From a virus, in IMG/VR virus record IMGVR_UViG_3300028372_000030, positions 1-31,072 of that record: a stretch of DNA of 31,072 nucleotides. The stretch is one strand, 5' to 3'. Within the stretch, counting starts at the first letter, position 1. Every line of letters begins with the position of its first letter. The notes under the pieces are model-generated. The model saw only the letters and a program-made list of their open reading frames with translations, was not told the DNA's origin and ran no database searches. Below are positions 16,921 through 25,485 of the stretch, piece by piece. A program made the position numbers and the translations under genes.

Positions 16921-18174
16921 TTATGCTTTTGTAGTATTTTCAGCCTTTTTTAAGGCTTTTTCAGATTTTAATTTGAATTTTGTTAGTGGTACTCCGGATA
17001 TTTGCCCAACATTAGTCATAATAATGTCTTTAAACCCTCCTTTTTCTTTCATGATACGGATGGATTCAATCATTCCCATTCGGGTAACATTGTCCATAAT
17101 ATCGAGTACACGGCATAGTTTTTTAGGGTTGTTAGGATCTTTCCTGATCCCTCGTCCAACCATTTGATAATACAAAGCAAGTGACATTGTTGCTCTTGCC
17201 AGTGTAATTCCGTCAAGTGAAGGAAAGTCAAATCCAACAGTAAGCACACCCATATTAAACATATGCTTTATCTTTCCTTCCCGGAAAGCGTCAATCTTTT
17301 CTGTTCGTATGTTCATAGGTGTTTTCCCATGGATATAGTCGGCACTCATTCCCATCTCGCGTAGCATTTCAGCACCACGTCTTGCTTGTCTTACTGAACT
17401 GCAGAATATAAGGTTGTGATTCACTTTCTTATCAAACCAAGCAATATTCGCAGCGAGTTTTTTTAGTCTTGCATCACTCCAAAATCTTTCGAGCTCAGCT
17501 TCATCAAAGTCTCCACCTATAGTGTTGGTTTTAATTTTGCTTACATCAAAATGATTGCTGATGTGATATTTTATTGGTGACAAATACCCTTGTTTGAAAA
17601 GCGTATAATTGTCAATCTTGAAGGCTATTTTCTTGAAGAAAAACGGATAAATTCTGTTTACCATTTGAAGAGATTGGCTGTAAAATTTATCATCACCTTG
17701 GCTAAAATATTTTCCAACCATACGGTATGGGGAAGCTGTCAATCCGCAAACACTTTTTGGCTGTATAGCTTCAAAAAATTGATTATACATGCCATTGAAG
17801 TTTTTAGGATTCAGCAGGTGACATTCGTCAAGAATGATGTACTTGAACCTTTTAAAAAGTTCAGGGTTTTTATAGATACTCCCTATTGTAGCGTACGTGA
17901 ATGTTGATATTTCCTTTTGACCAAAGCTGGCTGAATAAATAGAAACATCTAATATTCCATATGACAATAGTTTCTGAAAATTTTGTTCTAATATTTCCTT
18001 TGTTGGTTGCAGAATAAGAACAGGCTCTTTTATTTTTTGGACAATATCCGCTATTATAAGAGACTTTCCGCTACCAGTGGGTAATACTAACATGAAAGGC
18101 TTCTCGTAATTCATTAAGTGATATACAGCAGATTCAGAAGCTTGTTTTTGATATGGTCTTAGTGTAAATTTCAT
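16921..18174 (-). CDS. Superfamily 2 DNA helicase, 417 aa
   Basis: A DEAD/DEAH-like SF2 helicase/translocase. Walker A is LPTGSGKS (31-38), motif II is DECH (116-119), motif III is GLTASPYR, domain 2 has LIFCSSVRQARRGAEML, and motif VI is QMVGRGIRKD. The set resembles UvsW/RadD-like helicases that process replication forks and recombination intermediates. It is a compact, complete two-domain protein with no accessory domain. It overlaps the preceding gene by four bases (ATGA) and is the last gene before the terminator at 16834. Confidence 0.92.
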   Translation of the reverse strand: MKFTLRPYQKQASESAVYHLMNYEKPFMLVLPTGSGKSLIIADIVQKIKEPVLILQPTKEILEQNFQKLLSYGILDVSIYSASFGQKEISTFTYATIGSIYKNPELFKRFKYIILDECHLLNPKNFNGMYNQFFEAIQPKSVCGLTASPYRMVGKYFSQGDDKFYSQSLQMVNRIYPFFFKKIAFKIDNYTLFKQGYLSPIKYHISNHFDVSKIKTNTIGGDFDEAELERFWSDARLKKLAANIAWFDKKVNHNLIFCSSVRQARRGAEMLREMGMSADYIHGKTPMNIRTEKIDAFREGKIKHMFNMGVLTVGFDFPSLDGITLARATMSLALYYQMVGRGIRKDPNNPKKLCRVLDIMDNVTRMGMIESIRIMKEKGGFKDIIMTNVGQISGVPLTKFKLKSEKALKKAENTTKA

Positions 18175-18683
18175 ATGAAATGTTTTATCGTTGTAAGTGT
18201 TAATAGCCCATAATATTTAGTGATCAAACTATCAAAATTTTCGTCATTAATATCATGAAGTTCTTCTGTTGATTCATAATTAAAGTATAAGATTAATTTT
18301 TTGATATTAATTGATATTTTGCCCATTAATAACATGTTAAAATCAATAATCTTTACAAGATCAAAAGGCTTATTAAATATCCTTAAAAGATTCTTTATCA
18401 TTTTGAGTTCATCAGGATCGGGTATTACAGCAATTCCAAGAATTGCATCAGCTACCTGTGGATCGTATTGGTTTAAATAGGTTTCTTTAACTATTTCCTT
18501 TCCGTATTTGTAAAAGGCATCCTTTATTGTTTCAAAGTCGAAATCTAAAGGTTTTGGTAGAAAAATGGGCGTTACTTCAGAATAATTCAAACCCCTGAGA
18601 GGAATTTTGTCTTTAATCCTCTCAAGGGTTGTGAATGAGTTTGCAGAATAGTATTTGTTATTAATTTTGAAAATAGCTCGCAT
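18171..18683 (-). CDS. Unknown protein, 170 aa
   Basis: Not recognised. The N terminus is beta-like (FKINNKYYSANSFTTLERIK), the middle helical (ETIKDAFYKYGKEIVKETYL). There are no catalytic motifs. It is coupled to the helicase by an ATGA overlap, which suggests a linked role in replication or repair, though only from position. Confidence 0.5.
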   Translation of the reverse strand: MRAIFKINNKYYSANSFTTLERIKDKIPLRGLNYSEVTPIFLPKPLDFDFETIKDAFYKYGKEIVKETYLNQYDPQVADAILGIAVIPDPDELKMIKNLLRIFNKPFDLVKIIDFNMLLMGKISINIKKLILYFNYESTEELHDINDENFDSLITKYYGLLTLTTIKHFI

Positions 18684-18709
18684 ATGTTCTTTGTCTTTCT
18701 TTTGTGAAT

Positions 18710-19105
18710 CTATTCTGAAGTTTCGTTTAAGATTTCTCTTGATATAAATATTTTTCTTGTTCTAATGCTTATGTAACCATTTTCGGATTTAAACCCAAAA
18801 AATATTTTAGATCTTCTCTCAAGTGATCTAATAGTGACAGGGGTTTTGTTATCCATTAAAGCTTTAACCTTAGTTACTTCTGAATTTTCTTTTGAGGAGC
18901 TTAATATTAAGAATTTGGTGATTTCATTATTGTAAAATACTGAAATGTAATCATTATCAAAGATTACTAAGCCATCATGATTTGTTTCGGATGGTTCTTC
19001 AGATTCTGGATTATCGTACATTTCTAATTTTTCAATTTTGAAAACTGCATCCTGTGAGAATGAGATAAATGGAATTAATAATAGTATAAATATTAGTTTT
19101 TTCAT
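18710..19105 (-). CDS. Secreted protein with signal peptide, 131 aa
   Basis: From ATG 19105 the protein starts MKKLIFILLLIPFISFSQDA, a clear Sec signal peptide with the FSQ cleavage region common in Flavobacteriia, so the product should reach the periplasm. The mature part is beta-rich and charged, with no cysteine (not a lipoprotein). A longer frame from 19255 reads through the tnpB-end remnant and is rejected. It ends in TAG. A periplasmic phage protein expressed with the replication genes could act in superinfection exclusion or envelope change; this is inference. Confidence 0.6.
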   Translation of the reverse strand: MKKLIFILLLIPFISFSQDAVFKIEKLEMYDNPESEEPSETNHDGLVIFDNDYISVFYNNEITKFLILSSSKENSEVTKVKALMDNKTPVTIRSLERRSKIFFGFKSENGYISIRTRKIFISREILNETSE

Positions 19106-19150
19106 TGGTTTAAAGTTTAAATGATAATATTGTGAAATTTTTTTTAAGTC

Positions 19151-19207
19151 TTTATAAAACGGAGCGTAAAACCCATTCATCGCTTTTGCGTAAGTGGGTA
19201 GTTTATG
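19151..19207 (+). repeat. Orphan TnpB right-end/omegaRNA-like sequence 1
   Basis: TTTATA...GGAGCGTAAAACCCATTCATC...CTTTTGCGTAAGTGGGTAGTTTA matches the right end of the tnpB element at 14084 and is nearly identical to the copy at 25686. In the tnpB frame it reads SVKPIHRFCVSG then TAG, the counterpart of SGLKPIPSFCVGG and its stop. The rest of tnpB is absent. The minus-strand 133-aa gene takes its TAA stop from this sequence. Confidence 0.7.
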
Positions 19208-19604
19208 TTTTTTTCCATTTGAATAATCCTTTTGGTTTTTTTCCTGAATATTCAAAGTGTTTGGTTGCGCAGCGTATGCATAGTTGTTTGGTGATTGATA
19301 TCCGAATTTTTTTTACATTGTAAAATATAGATCGGTATCCACATTTTTTGCAATTGTATGCTACAAAATAGCCTTTAAGGTATTCTTGTAGTAAATTTTG
19401 TAACCTATCTCTTCCTATAGTTCTGTTCAGAATCTCTTTATGAGGAATAGAAACATCTAAATTTCTCAGCTTAACAGCTTCTCCAATTTCATTTATGATC
19501 TCGGTATTAGATTGTTCATTCAGGAACATTAAAAGGTCACGCTTTACACTTTCAGGCAATTCATGGAAATCGTTTTCAATTTCTATATGCTTATAATAGT
19601 ACAT
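19203..19604 (-). CDS. Zinc-ribbon protein, 133 aa
   Basis: The C-terminal half has two CxxC pairs (YNCKKCGYRS and QLCIRCATK) about 27 residues apart, forming a zinc ribbon likely to bind nucleic acid or protein. The N-terminal half is helical and acidic (HELPESVKRDLLMFLNEQ). It lies between the replication core and the secreted-protein gene. Its stop codon overlaps the orphan tnpB right end, so its present C terminus (FKWKKT) may differ from the ancestral one. Confidence 0.6.
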   Translation of the reverse strand: MYYYKHIEIENDFHELPESVKRDLLMFLNEQSNTEIINEIGEAVKLRNLDVSIPHKEILNRTIGRDRLQNLLQEYLKGYFVAYNCKKCGYRSIFYNVKKIRISITKQLCIRCATKHFEYSGKKPKGLFKWKKT

Positions 19605-19620
19605 GATTGTAAGTTTTAAA

Positions 19621-19654
19621 AAAAAAGCTATAACATTACACTATAGCCTTTTTT
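19621..19654. terminator. Intrinsic terminator behind the DUF3871-like gene
   Basis: Stem GCTATA (19627-19632) with TATAGC (19642-19647), extended by A and T runs on both sides, 9-base loop. On the minus strand it follows the stop at 19659 and precedes the zinc-ribbon gene. The A/T flanks make it usable from either strand. Confidence 0.7.
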
Positions 19655-19658
19655 AGGT

Positions 19659-20552
19659 TTATGACAAGAAAGATTTTGAAATAAAGTGGCCTAAGCTGTG
19701 ATTAGCTTGGAATATTTCATTCATGGTAGTAATTCCAGGTTTGTAAAGCTCTGTTCCCAAATTGTAAATCTGATACAGGTTAGAAACTTGCTCAGGATTT
19801 TCATCGTATTTTTCAATGTAGGATCCGACTACCTTATTCACCTGTGATGAATTCAACGGTGGTACGCCATCATACTTGAGACTGGCATTGTTTTTCTTCA
19901 CCGCATACATGGTAAGCCATCCGGCCAGTTCTGCCATGTCACGCTGCGTGAATGGCGTGTTGATCATCTTTTGAAGCATTTCCTGATAATACAAGCGCTT
20001 TTGCTCAAAGTCCTTAATCCATCCAGAAAGGGTATCGAACATATTCTTCAGTGGGGTCTTATTTGGTCCGTAAGACATAAGCAAATCACCACCCATGAGG
20101 CACATATTTTGGCATATGTGGACGTTTGCGCCAAAGGCTATCTCTACACCGTTCTGGTGGAAGTTAAGCCCTACAGCCGTATTTGTGAGCTCGTCACTCA
20201 TGTCGTTAATGACAAAGCGGGTAAGTACTCTCCGGAAAAGAATATTCTCAATAGGATATTCTTTATCCTGATAGATTTCTTTGTTTTTCATGATGGAAAT
20301 ACCGGGCATGATTTTGCTTCTGTTGTTGGCTGCATAAATCGGATCTAATTGAAAGTTCATGTTGTGCTTATCCAGCACTTCGGATGCCTGGTCAATCAAC
20401 TCAAAATGGCGGATACCATGAATAGGGCGTGATCCGTCAAATGTTTCGTTGATACTGTTTTTCAAATCATTAAAGCTAATAGTATGTAAACTGTTTTGCT
20501 TTACCTCTAAGCTTTTGTTTTTTGTTTGTTGTGCTATTTGAATATCTTGCAT
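19659..20552 (-). CDS. DUF3871-like phage protein, 297 aa
   Basis: The order of conserved blocks (IHGIRHFELIDQASEVLD, then GVEIAFGANVHICQNMCLMG, then FTQRDMAELAGWLTMYAVK, then LNSSQVNKVVGSYIEKY and a final NHSLGHFISKSFL) matches what I know of the DUF3871 family, found in Bacteroidota mobile elements and phages and distantly like DUF932. Its function is unknown. Its place beside the nuclease and Sak4-like ATPase suggests a recombination or DNA-protection role. A terminator follows directly. Confidence 0.65.
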   Translation of the reverse strand: MQDIQIAQQTKNKSLEVKQNSLHTISFNDLKNSINETFDGSRPIHGIRHFELIDQASEVLDKHNMNFQLDPIYAANNRSKIMPGISIMKNKEIYQDKEYPIENILFRRVLTRFVINDMSDELTNTAVGLNFHQNGVEIAFGANVHICQNMCLMGGDLLMSYGPNKTPLKNMFDTLSGWIKDFEQKRLYYQEMLQKMINTPFTQRDMAELAGWLTMYAVKKNNASLKYDGVPPLNSSQVNKVVGSYIEKYDENPEQVSNLYQIYNLGTELYKPGITTMNEIFQANHSLGHFISKSFLS

Positions 20553-20572
20553 AATAACTCATTTTTAAGATT

Positions 20573-21394
20573 TTAATAAATAATTTTTGCTGTTTGTTTT
20601 TCCATGGCCTTCGTGCATGACCCGTCTGTTTTAAGAGGGCATTTGCTACAGTTTTCAGCTGATGGCTTTTCAGTCCATTCCTGAAGTGATTCATGGAAAT
20701 AAAATTCTTCAATGACTTTTCTTGTAGTCTCTTTAAATTCTGCTATGTCAGCAGAATTTATTTGCTTTAAGAAAAGTTGATTTTCTTGTTCAGAAGGTTT
20801 GTAATCGAATACCCAATAGAAGAAAGGGATTTGCTTGCCGTAATTTTGCATGAATAACCATGTGTACACATAGGCTTGCAGGTGATCCATGTTCTGTGGA
20901 TATGCCCAGGCAAAATCGCCATATGTGGTATACAGGTTTTCAGTAAGTTTTATATCAATCATAGCGAGTGGAACCTTTACGATCTCACCGGACTCACTAT
21001 CTACATAAGAAATACCGCTAAACAAGTCCACCGTTCCTTCAATAATCACATTTTCATCATCCGGCCATTTAGTCGAAAGTTTGACTTGTGTCTGCTCAGG
21101 TTTTACTTCGATTTCATGAAGGTCTTTTAGCCTGTCAAAACGGAATATCTGATCATCAATACGCTTGTGATGTGCCGAACGGCTGCCATTCTTTAAGCGT
21201 GGTAAATCTGTTACTGCCTCTCCATGCGCTACACCTCCAATAGTGTTCGTTTCAAAATACTGTCCTCTCAGCATGGCTTCAGAAGTGATATCATATTTCT
21301 TGTCAATGTAGACTTCTTTGACTTTACGAGGACAGTAGTTAAGAAGGTCGCCCTTCTTAACTACTTGTTTGATTAATGATTGTGATAGTTTCAT
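20573..21394 (-). CDS. Cas4/RecB-like PD-(D/E)xK nuclease, 273 aa
   Basis: RecB-family nuclease: MLRGQYFET (motif with Glu), IEGTVDLFSG (Asp), AMIDIKLTE (Asp-x-Lys), and a downstream QAYVYTWLF helix of the family. Cysteines near the C terminus (NCSKCPLKTDGSC) plus one in LNYCPRKVKE near residue 20 are placed as the Fe-S cluster ligands of Cas4/AddB-type enzymes. Crassvirales carry this nuclease next to recombination genes. It overlaps the Sak4-like gene by four bases, so the two are likely partners in end processing for single-strand annealing. Confidence 0.82.
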   Translation of the reverse strand: MKLSQSLIKQVVKKGDLLNYCPRKVKEVYIDKKYDITSEAMLRGQYFETNTIGGVAHGEAVTDLPRLKNGSRSAHHKRIDDQIFRFDRLKDLHEIEVKPEQTQVKLSTKWPDDENVIIEGTVDLFSGISYVDSESGEIVKVPLAMIDIKLTENLYTTYGDFAWAYPQNMDHLQAYVYTWLFMQNYGKQIPFFYWVFDYKPSEQENQLFLKQINSADIAEFKETTRKVIEEFYFHESLQEWTEKPSAENCSKCPLKTDGSCTKAMEKQTAKIIY

Positions 21395-22188
21395 ATGAAT
21401 AGATTTTCATCTGATTCTTCGTTTGATTTTGCTATTGTTTCGGTTTCCTGTTTAGTACCGCCTTGCACATCAGTAAAACTTAATTTTGGATCGATTTCTC
21501 GATCCTCTTCAAAAGCTTTGACGTGTTCAATAACTTTAGCAAGGTCATTCTCTACTATCTTGCCTGGAAACATATCTTTTGGTGATTTCACGGTATTGTC
21601 TCCACTGTTCTCAGTCAAGAAGTAATATTTGTTGGAGCCATTTTCTGAATATTCAACATAGGTTTGGATCACTGTTGTAAAGTTGGATTCCATTTTTATC
21701 TTTTCTTTCAGGAGCTTTCCACCAGGAACAAAGAAACTTGTTTCGTAATTTTCTGTCTCGATATGTGCCATAAACACTACAGTCAGATCTTCTCTTAGAC
21801 CGTCTATCATTTTCACGATTTGATAGGTTGTGTTAGCTTGATTGCTGTATTTATCATACCCTTTGATACTGATTTGAGACATGAACATGTCTGTCATCAT
21901 CAGGGTAAGTGTATCAACAATGATAAATTTTATTTCGGGACGCTTGCTGCTGATTGCTTTGATAAGTTTCCAAATGGTATTTGGATCACTGGTCATTGTG
22001 TAATTGCTTTGCATGAAATCCGGTTCTCCGGCTTCATTTTTCACAATATGAAACTTCTTTCTCCATCCTTTAAAAGGCATGGATTTGCGGTCTACATTGA
22101 TATAGAAAGATGTTTTCGGATCAATGTTTCGTAAACTGAATGTTTTGCCTGTGCCTGATCTGCCCAAGACTAAAATTTTGTCTGCCAT
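21391..22188 (-). CDS. Sak4-like RecA-family ATPase, 265 aa
   Basis: A compact AAA/RecA-core ATPase: Walker A GRSGTGKT (9-16) at the very N terminus, Walker B FIIVDTLTLMMTD, and VVFMAHIETE as sensor region. Lack of any N-terminal domain and the size match Sak4 single-strand-annealing recombinases of phages. It is coupled by overlap to the Cas4-like nuclease and follows the SMC-like gene by 12 bases, forming a recombination cluster. An acidic C-terminal tail (NEESDENLFI) may contact SSB or partner proteins. Confidence 0.8.
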   Translation of the reverse strand: MADKILVLGRSGTGKTFSLRNIDPKTSFYINVDRKSMPFKGWRKKFHIVKNEAGEPDFMQSNYTMTSDPNTIWKLIKAISSKRPEIKFIIVDTLTLMMTDMFMSQISIKGYDKYSNQANTTYQIVKMIDGLREDLTVVFMAHIETENYETSFFVPGGKLLKEKIKMESNFTTVIQTYVEYSENGSNKYYFLTENSGDNTVKSPKDMFPGKIVENDLAKVIEHVKAFEEDREIDPKLSFTDVQGGTKQETETIAKSNEESDENLFI

Positions 22189-22200
22189 AATTCGTTTAAT

Positions 22201-23724
22201 TTAAAAGTTAAAATTTGAAAAATCGTCCTCTTTACCGGTGTTTCCGGTGTCGGGTGATTCCATTTGATTTAGTTGATTAGAAAAGTCGGGTAGTTTCCGT
22301 TCTTTTTCTTCTTTAGATTTTGGAGGAGCCTCTACTTTTTGAATATCTGTGCTTTTTTTTGGCTTAGAATCGTAATTTATACGTTCCTCAAATTCAAGCT
22401 GAAAGTCACCTTTCTCTACTTTATCGATAAAGATTTGGCAATTATTTTTCGTGGCTTGTTCTACTATTTTTTCAAGGCTTTCCGGATCAAGTGATTCAGC
22501 ACGGCCTACCACAATGATTGGAGCCTTCTGATTCATTTCAATAAGAACACTAATCGCTATTTCCATAATTTTGGAAGTGCTTATTTGATTCTTATTGAAA
22601 GGGAGGCCGTTAATTGATAATCCATCACTAGTGATCTCAAGACCTTCAACCGGAAGCTTATTCTTCTGTACCAGTAGTTCTTTTTCTTCCCTGGTATTTC
22701 GTAGCTTTGTATCTTCCTTTTTGATTAAGCTGGTATACTTATCAAGTTCATTTTTTTTCTTTGTGAAACTATCTACTCTTTTTAAAGCTTCATTAATTTT
22801 GTTGAACTTTATTCGGGTTGCTTCAACAGCCTTTTCAGCAGTAGCGTACTCCTCTTCATTGAATTTGCCCAGAGCATTGAGCTCTTCTTCTTTTCTGTTC
22901 TTGTAACCGGCATAATTCATTTTGAGGGTTTCAAGCTCATTCTCTTTCTTGATACGGCTTTCCCGCAATGCCTTAATCTGATTGTCGATTTGATCAATTG
23001 TGTCGTCAATAGCTCCTCTCCTTGTACCGAAAGATGTTTTTGCTCTATCAAGCTCATCATTGATCTTGTCCACATTGTCTTTATGGATCTTCTTTTCATT
23101 AAGGTTATCTTCAGCTTTTGCCATTTCCTCCTGATACTTGTCAGCTTCTTTGGCCATCTGTTTTTCTTCATCAGAAGGTTTTTCGCTTTGAATCATTTTC
23201 TCGTATGCATCGGCATTACGCTTTAATTCTCTGCGTTGATCGAAAGCTTCCTTTTCTTCTTCCATTGCTTTTCTGAAGCTTTTTTGTATTTCATCAGGTA
23301 ATAGCTTAAGAACTTGATCCCTTTGCCATCTTCTCCCTTCGGCACTTTTTGACTTTGCCACAAATTCTTCCGGAGAGAAAGAGTTGTAATTGAAAATATC
23401 CCGAATCTCGGTAACTTTTCTGCTGATCTTCCCGTTGGGGAAAGCAATTTTGACTTTGGACTTGTCATTTTCAAATTCGATTTGCACGGTGTACTTCTCT
23501 CCATTGGGAGCTTCAAATACGCCCTCTAACGAGCCTTCGTCTTTTCCTGTTGTCACAGGGCTATCAACGTCAAGTTTCGCGTTCAGAAGTGAAACAACCG
23601 CATTAGTGAAGGTAGTCTTTCCTTTTTCGTTGCCACCCTTTACATAAATAATATTGCCGTCAATATTGGAATTGAGGTCTTCTAACTTTTTGAAGTTTTC
23701 TATTTTGATACGTTTTAATTGCAT
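22201..23724 (-). CDS. SMC/RecF-like ATPase with coiled coil, 507 aa
   Basis: From ATG 23724 the protein starts MQLKRIKIENFKKLEDLNSN, the usual entry to RecF/SMC-type ATPases, followed by Walker A GGNEKGKTT (~30-38). Residues ~130-360 are a long charged coiled coil. The ABC signature and Walker B are not obvious; the C-terminal head has AISVLIEMNQKAPIIVVGRA. The last 60 residues are low-complexity and end DDFSNFNF, an SSB-like acidic tip. An upstream start at 23802 lies deep in the primase gene and is rejected. The start still overlaps the primase by 65 bases in another frame. A role in end processing or repair with the neighbouring Sak4 and Cas4 genes is likely. Confidence 0.75.
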   Translation of the reverse strand: MQLKRIKIENFKKLEDLNSNIDGNIIYVKGGNEKGKTTFTNAVVSLLNAKLDVDSPVTTGKDEGSLEGVFEAPNGEKYTVQIEFENDKSKVKIAFPNGKISRKVTEIRDIFNYNSFSPEEFVAKSKSAEGRRWQRDQVLKLLPDEIQKSFRKAMEEEKEAFDQRRELKRNADAYEKMIQSEKPSDEEKQMAKEADKYQEEMAKAEDNLNEKKIHKDNVDKINDELDRAKTSFGTRRGAIDDTIDQIDNQIKALRESRIKKENELETLKMNYAGYKNRKEEELNALGKFNEEEYATAEKAVEATRIKFNKINEALKRVDSFTKKKNELDKYTSLIKKEDTKLRNTREEKELLVQKNKLPVEGLEITSDGLSINGLPFNKNQISTSKIMEIAISVLIEMNQKAPIIVVGRAESLDPESLEKIVEQATKNNCQIFIDKVEKGDFQLEFEERINYDSKPKKSTDIQKVEAPPKSKEEKERKLPDFSNQLNQMESPDTGNTGKEDDFSNFNF

Positions 23725-24718
23725 TGTAGATGTGTTTTTTGATATGATATGAGCTGACGTTTCTCTTGACAAATACACGCTCTGCATAATCTGTAATATC
23801 ATTGATCCATGTACTGTTTTTCAGCGTACAGTAACCAAGGATATCTGATAAATGCACTATTGGTATATCGTAAATGTCAGCATTTTTTCGCATTCCAAGA
23901 ACACCGGTTTTGTCATTGTCGTACATGATAAATAAATACGGTGTCTTTTTCATTAAATCCTTATACAGCCATTGCATAAGGAAAGCAGATTCACTGTTCA
24001 GGCTTACACACTTAATTCCTAGGTGTTCATACATTACAAGAACATCACGGTTCCCACCAATGATTCCAATGGCTGGTTCATGATCATTTAACGCTGAGTA
24101 CCCGAATACTTCCTTTTCTGGGTTCATATTGTTTTTGAACTTAGATTTTTTCTCATGGAAAGGAGCATAAAATTTCTGTCCTTTGCCTTCTTGGAATAAG
24201 TATATAGGCTTTTGTTTTGTGGCGTGTGTGACTATGTTTGGATGTTCTTTTAGATGAAACCACTTAATAGGAATTGTATTGTAAACTTTTAGTGTAGAAA
24301 GAGAGATACCTGTTTTCCACCAAAATTTTGTGTTGTCATTATCCCAATTTGTGGATTTATAAACAAACTCAGTTCTATCAAAGAATTTAGGTTTGGGGAG
24401 TTTAGGTATTTTCTTGATGGGTTTTCTTTTATAGTCTTTAACATCTTCCAAATGAAAATCACTTGCAATAATATCAAGACCATCCCGGAAAGATACATCA
24501 TAATAGATCATTACATAACCAAAAGCGTCTATAGCTTTAAATGCAAAGTCGTTATAAAGATACTTTCTGGAATGATTTCCATAAAATACATTAGCTGAAG
24601 GGTGTTTTTCTTCTCTTAACTCAGAAATGAATGCCTTCCCTAATGTAAAATCATGGTTGATGTATTTCCGGAGGATATCAAGTTCATTGATGTGCTCAAG
24701 AATATCTTCTTTTTTCAT
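23660..24718 (-). CDS. DnaG-like primase, 352 aa, divergent Toprim
   Basis: The N-terminal ~90 residues have the primase zinc-finger fold pattern without its cysteines (ISELREEKHPSANVFYGNHS, then YLYNDFAFKAIDAFGYV), as in several Bacteroidota phages. The Toprim domain follows: GIIGGNRDVLVMYEHLG (218-234) and MYDNDKTG (265-272). The usual catalytic glutamate of the first motif (EGxxD) is replaced by glycine, although Asp225 and the DND pair remain. It lies between the SSB-like and SMC-like genes and is probably the replicative primase. The C-terminal end overlaps the next gene by 65 bases. Confidence 0.8.
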   Translation of the reverse strand: MKKEDILEHINELDILRKYINHDFTLGKAFISELREEKHPSANVFYGNHSRKYLYNDFAFKAIDAFGYVMIYYDVSFRDGLDIIASDFHLEDVKDYKRKPIKKIPKLPKPKFFDRTEFVYKSTNWDNDNTKFWWKTGISLSTLKVYNTIPIKWFHLKEHPNIVTHATKQKPIYLFQEGKGQKFYAPFHEKKSKFKNNMNPEKEVFGYSALNDHEPAIGIIGGNRDVLVMYEHLGIKCVSLNSESAFLMQWLYKDLMKKTPYLFIMYDNDKTGVLGMRKNADIYDIPIVHLSDILGYCTLKNSTWINDITDYAERVFVKRNVSSYHIKKHIYNAIKTYQNRKLQKVRRPQFQY

Positions 24719-24720
24719 CT

Positions 24721-25485
24721 CTAAAAAGGTAAATCATCTTCTTTATCAGGGCTGGTTCCTATACTGTTCATATCAGCCGAAAAGTTATCGACATTGGAAG
24801 GAATACCTTCTTCGTTTTGATTGGGCAAGGAAGCGCTTTGATTACGTTTTTTTGCAAGCACTTTCTTTTTAGTAGTTTCACTGATTTTCCAAACCTTGTT
24901 TTTTATGCTTTTGTCAAGATTTTCAGCTTTTTTGATATCGCCTGTTATCGAAGTTATGGAAGGCATGTACAGCTCAGGAGAAAGAATAAGCCTGTCTTTG
25001 TAAACGATTTCACGGTGTATGACAATTCCGTAAAATGCTGTTTCTCTTCCCTTGAAATGTTCTAATCCTTTAGTAAGAACTGTTGCAATTTCTTCAAGAT
25101 CGGCTTCTTCATTTTTGAATTGAATTTGTTTACCAAAAGCATCATGAATAAAACCATAAAGCTGTTCAAAAGAAATACATTTTGGATCTCCGGTTTCTTT
25201 ATCTTCAAAGGTAAAGAATGGAAATTCCATACGGAAATCAAAATAATTGTTTTTACTGTTTTTCAGGGCTGTATTTAATTTAAGAATAATTTTCTGAACT
25301 TTTTTTCTCTCGTCGGTTTTTTTATCGTTGAACTCAAACGATGTGTGCTCAACGTCAACAATTACAAGTTTTCCAAGTCCTGTAGGAAATTTTTCCTTGT
25401 TCATGTTTTGAATGGATTTCTCTTTAGCTTCTTTACTCTCGCTAATTGTTTTTTCAAGTGCGTCTTTTCTTACATTAATTTTCAT
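24721..25485 (-). CDS. Single-stranded DNA-binding protein (SSB-like), 254 aa
   Basis: The C terminus, DKEDDLPF, is the acidic SSB tip that recruits replication and repair enzymes (compare DDDIPF), preceded by a disordered Ser/Asn-rich linker. The first ~190 residues are beta-rich and fit an OB-fold domain (GKLVIVDVEHTSFEFNDK and onward). It lies between the DnaB-like helicase and the primase, where an SSB is expected. It ends in TAG and the primase starts two bases later. The family assignment rests on the tip and context. Confidence 0.75.
   Translation of the reverse strand: MKINVRKDALEKTISESKEAKEKSIQNMNKEKFPTGLGKLVIVDVEHTSFEFNDKKTDERKKVQKIILKLNTALKNSKNNYFDFRMEFPFFTFEDKETGDPKCISFEQLYGFIHDAFGKQIQFKNEEADLEEIATVLTKGLEHFKGRETAFYGIVIHREIVYKDRLILSPELYMPSITSITGDIKKAENLDKSIKNKVWKISETTKKKVLAKKRNQSASLPNQNEEGIPSNVDNFSADMNSIGTSPDKEDDLPF

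Noticed and set aside
18710-19255. 181-codon version of the secreted protein
   Set aside because: The extra 50 residues read through the tnpB-end remnant and hide a clear signal peptide that begins at 19105.
22201-23802. 533-codon version of the SMC-like ATPase
   Set aside because: The additional residues lie deep in the primase gene; the family-typical start MQLKRIKIENF is at 23724.
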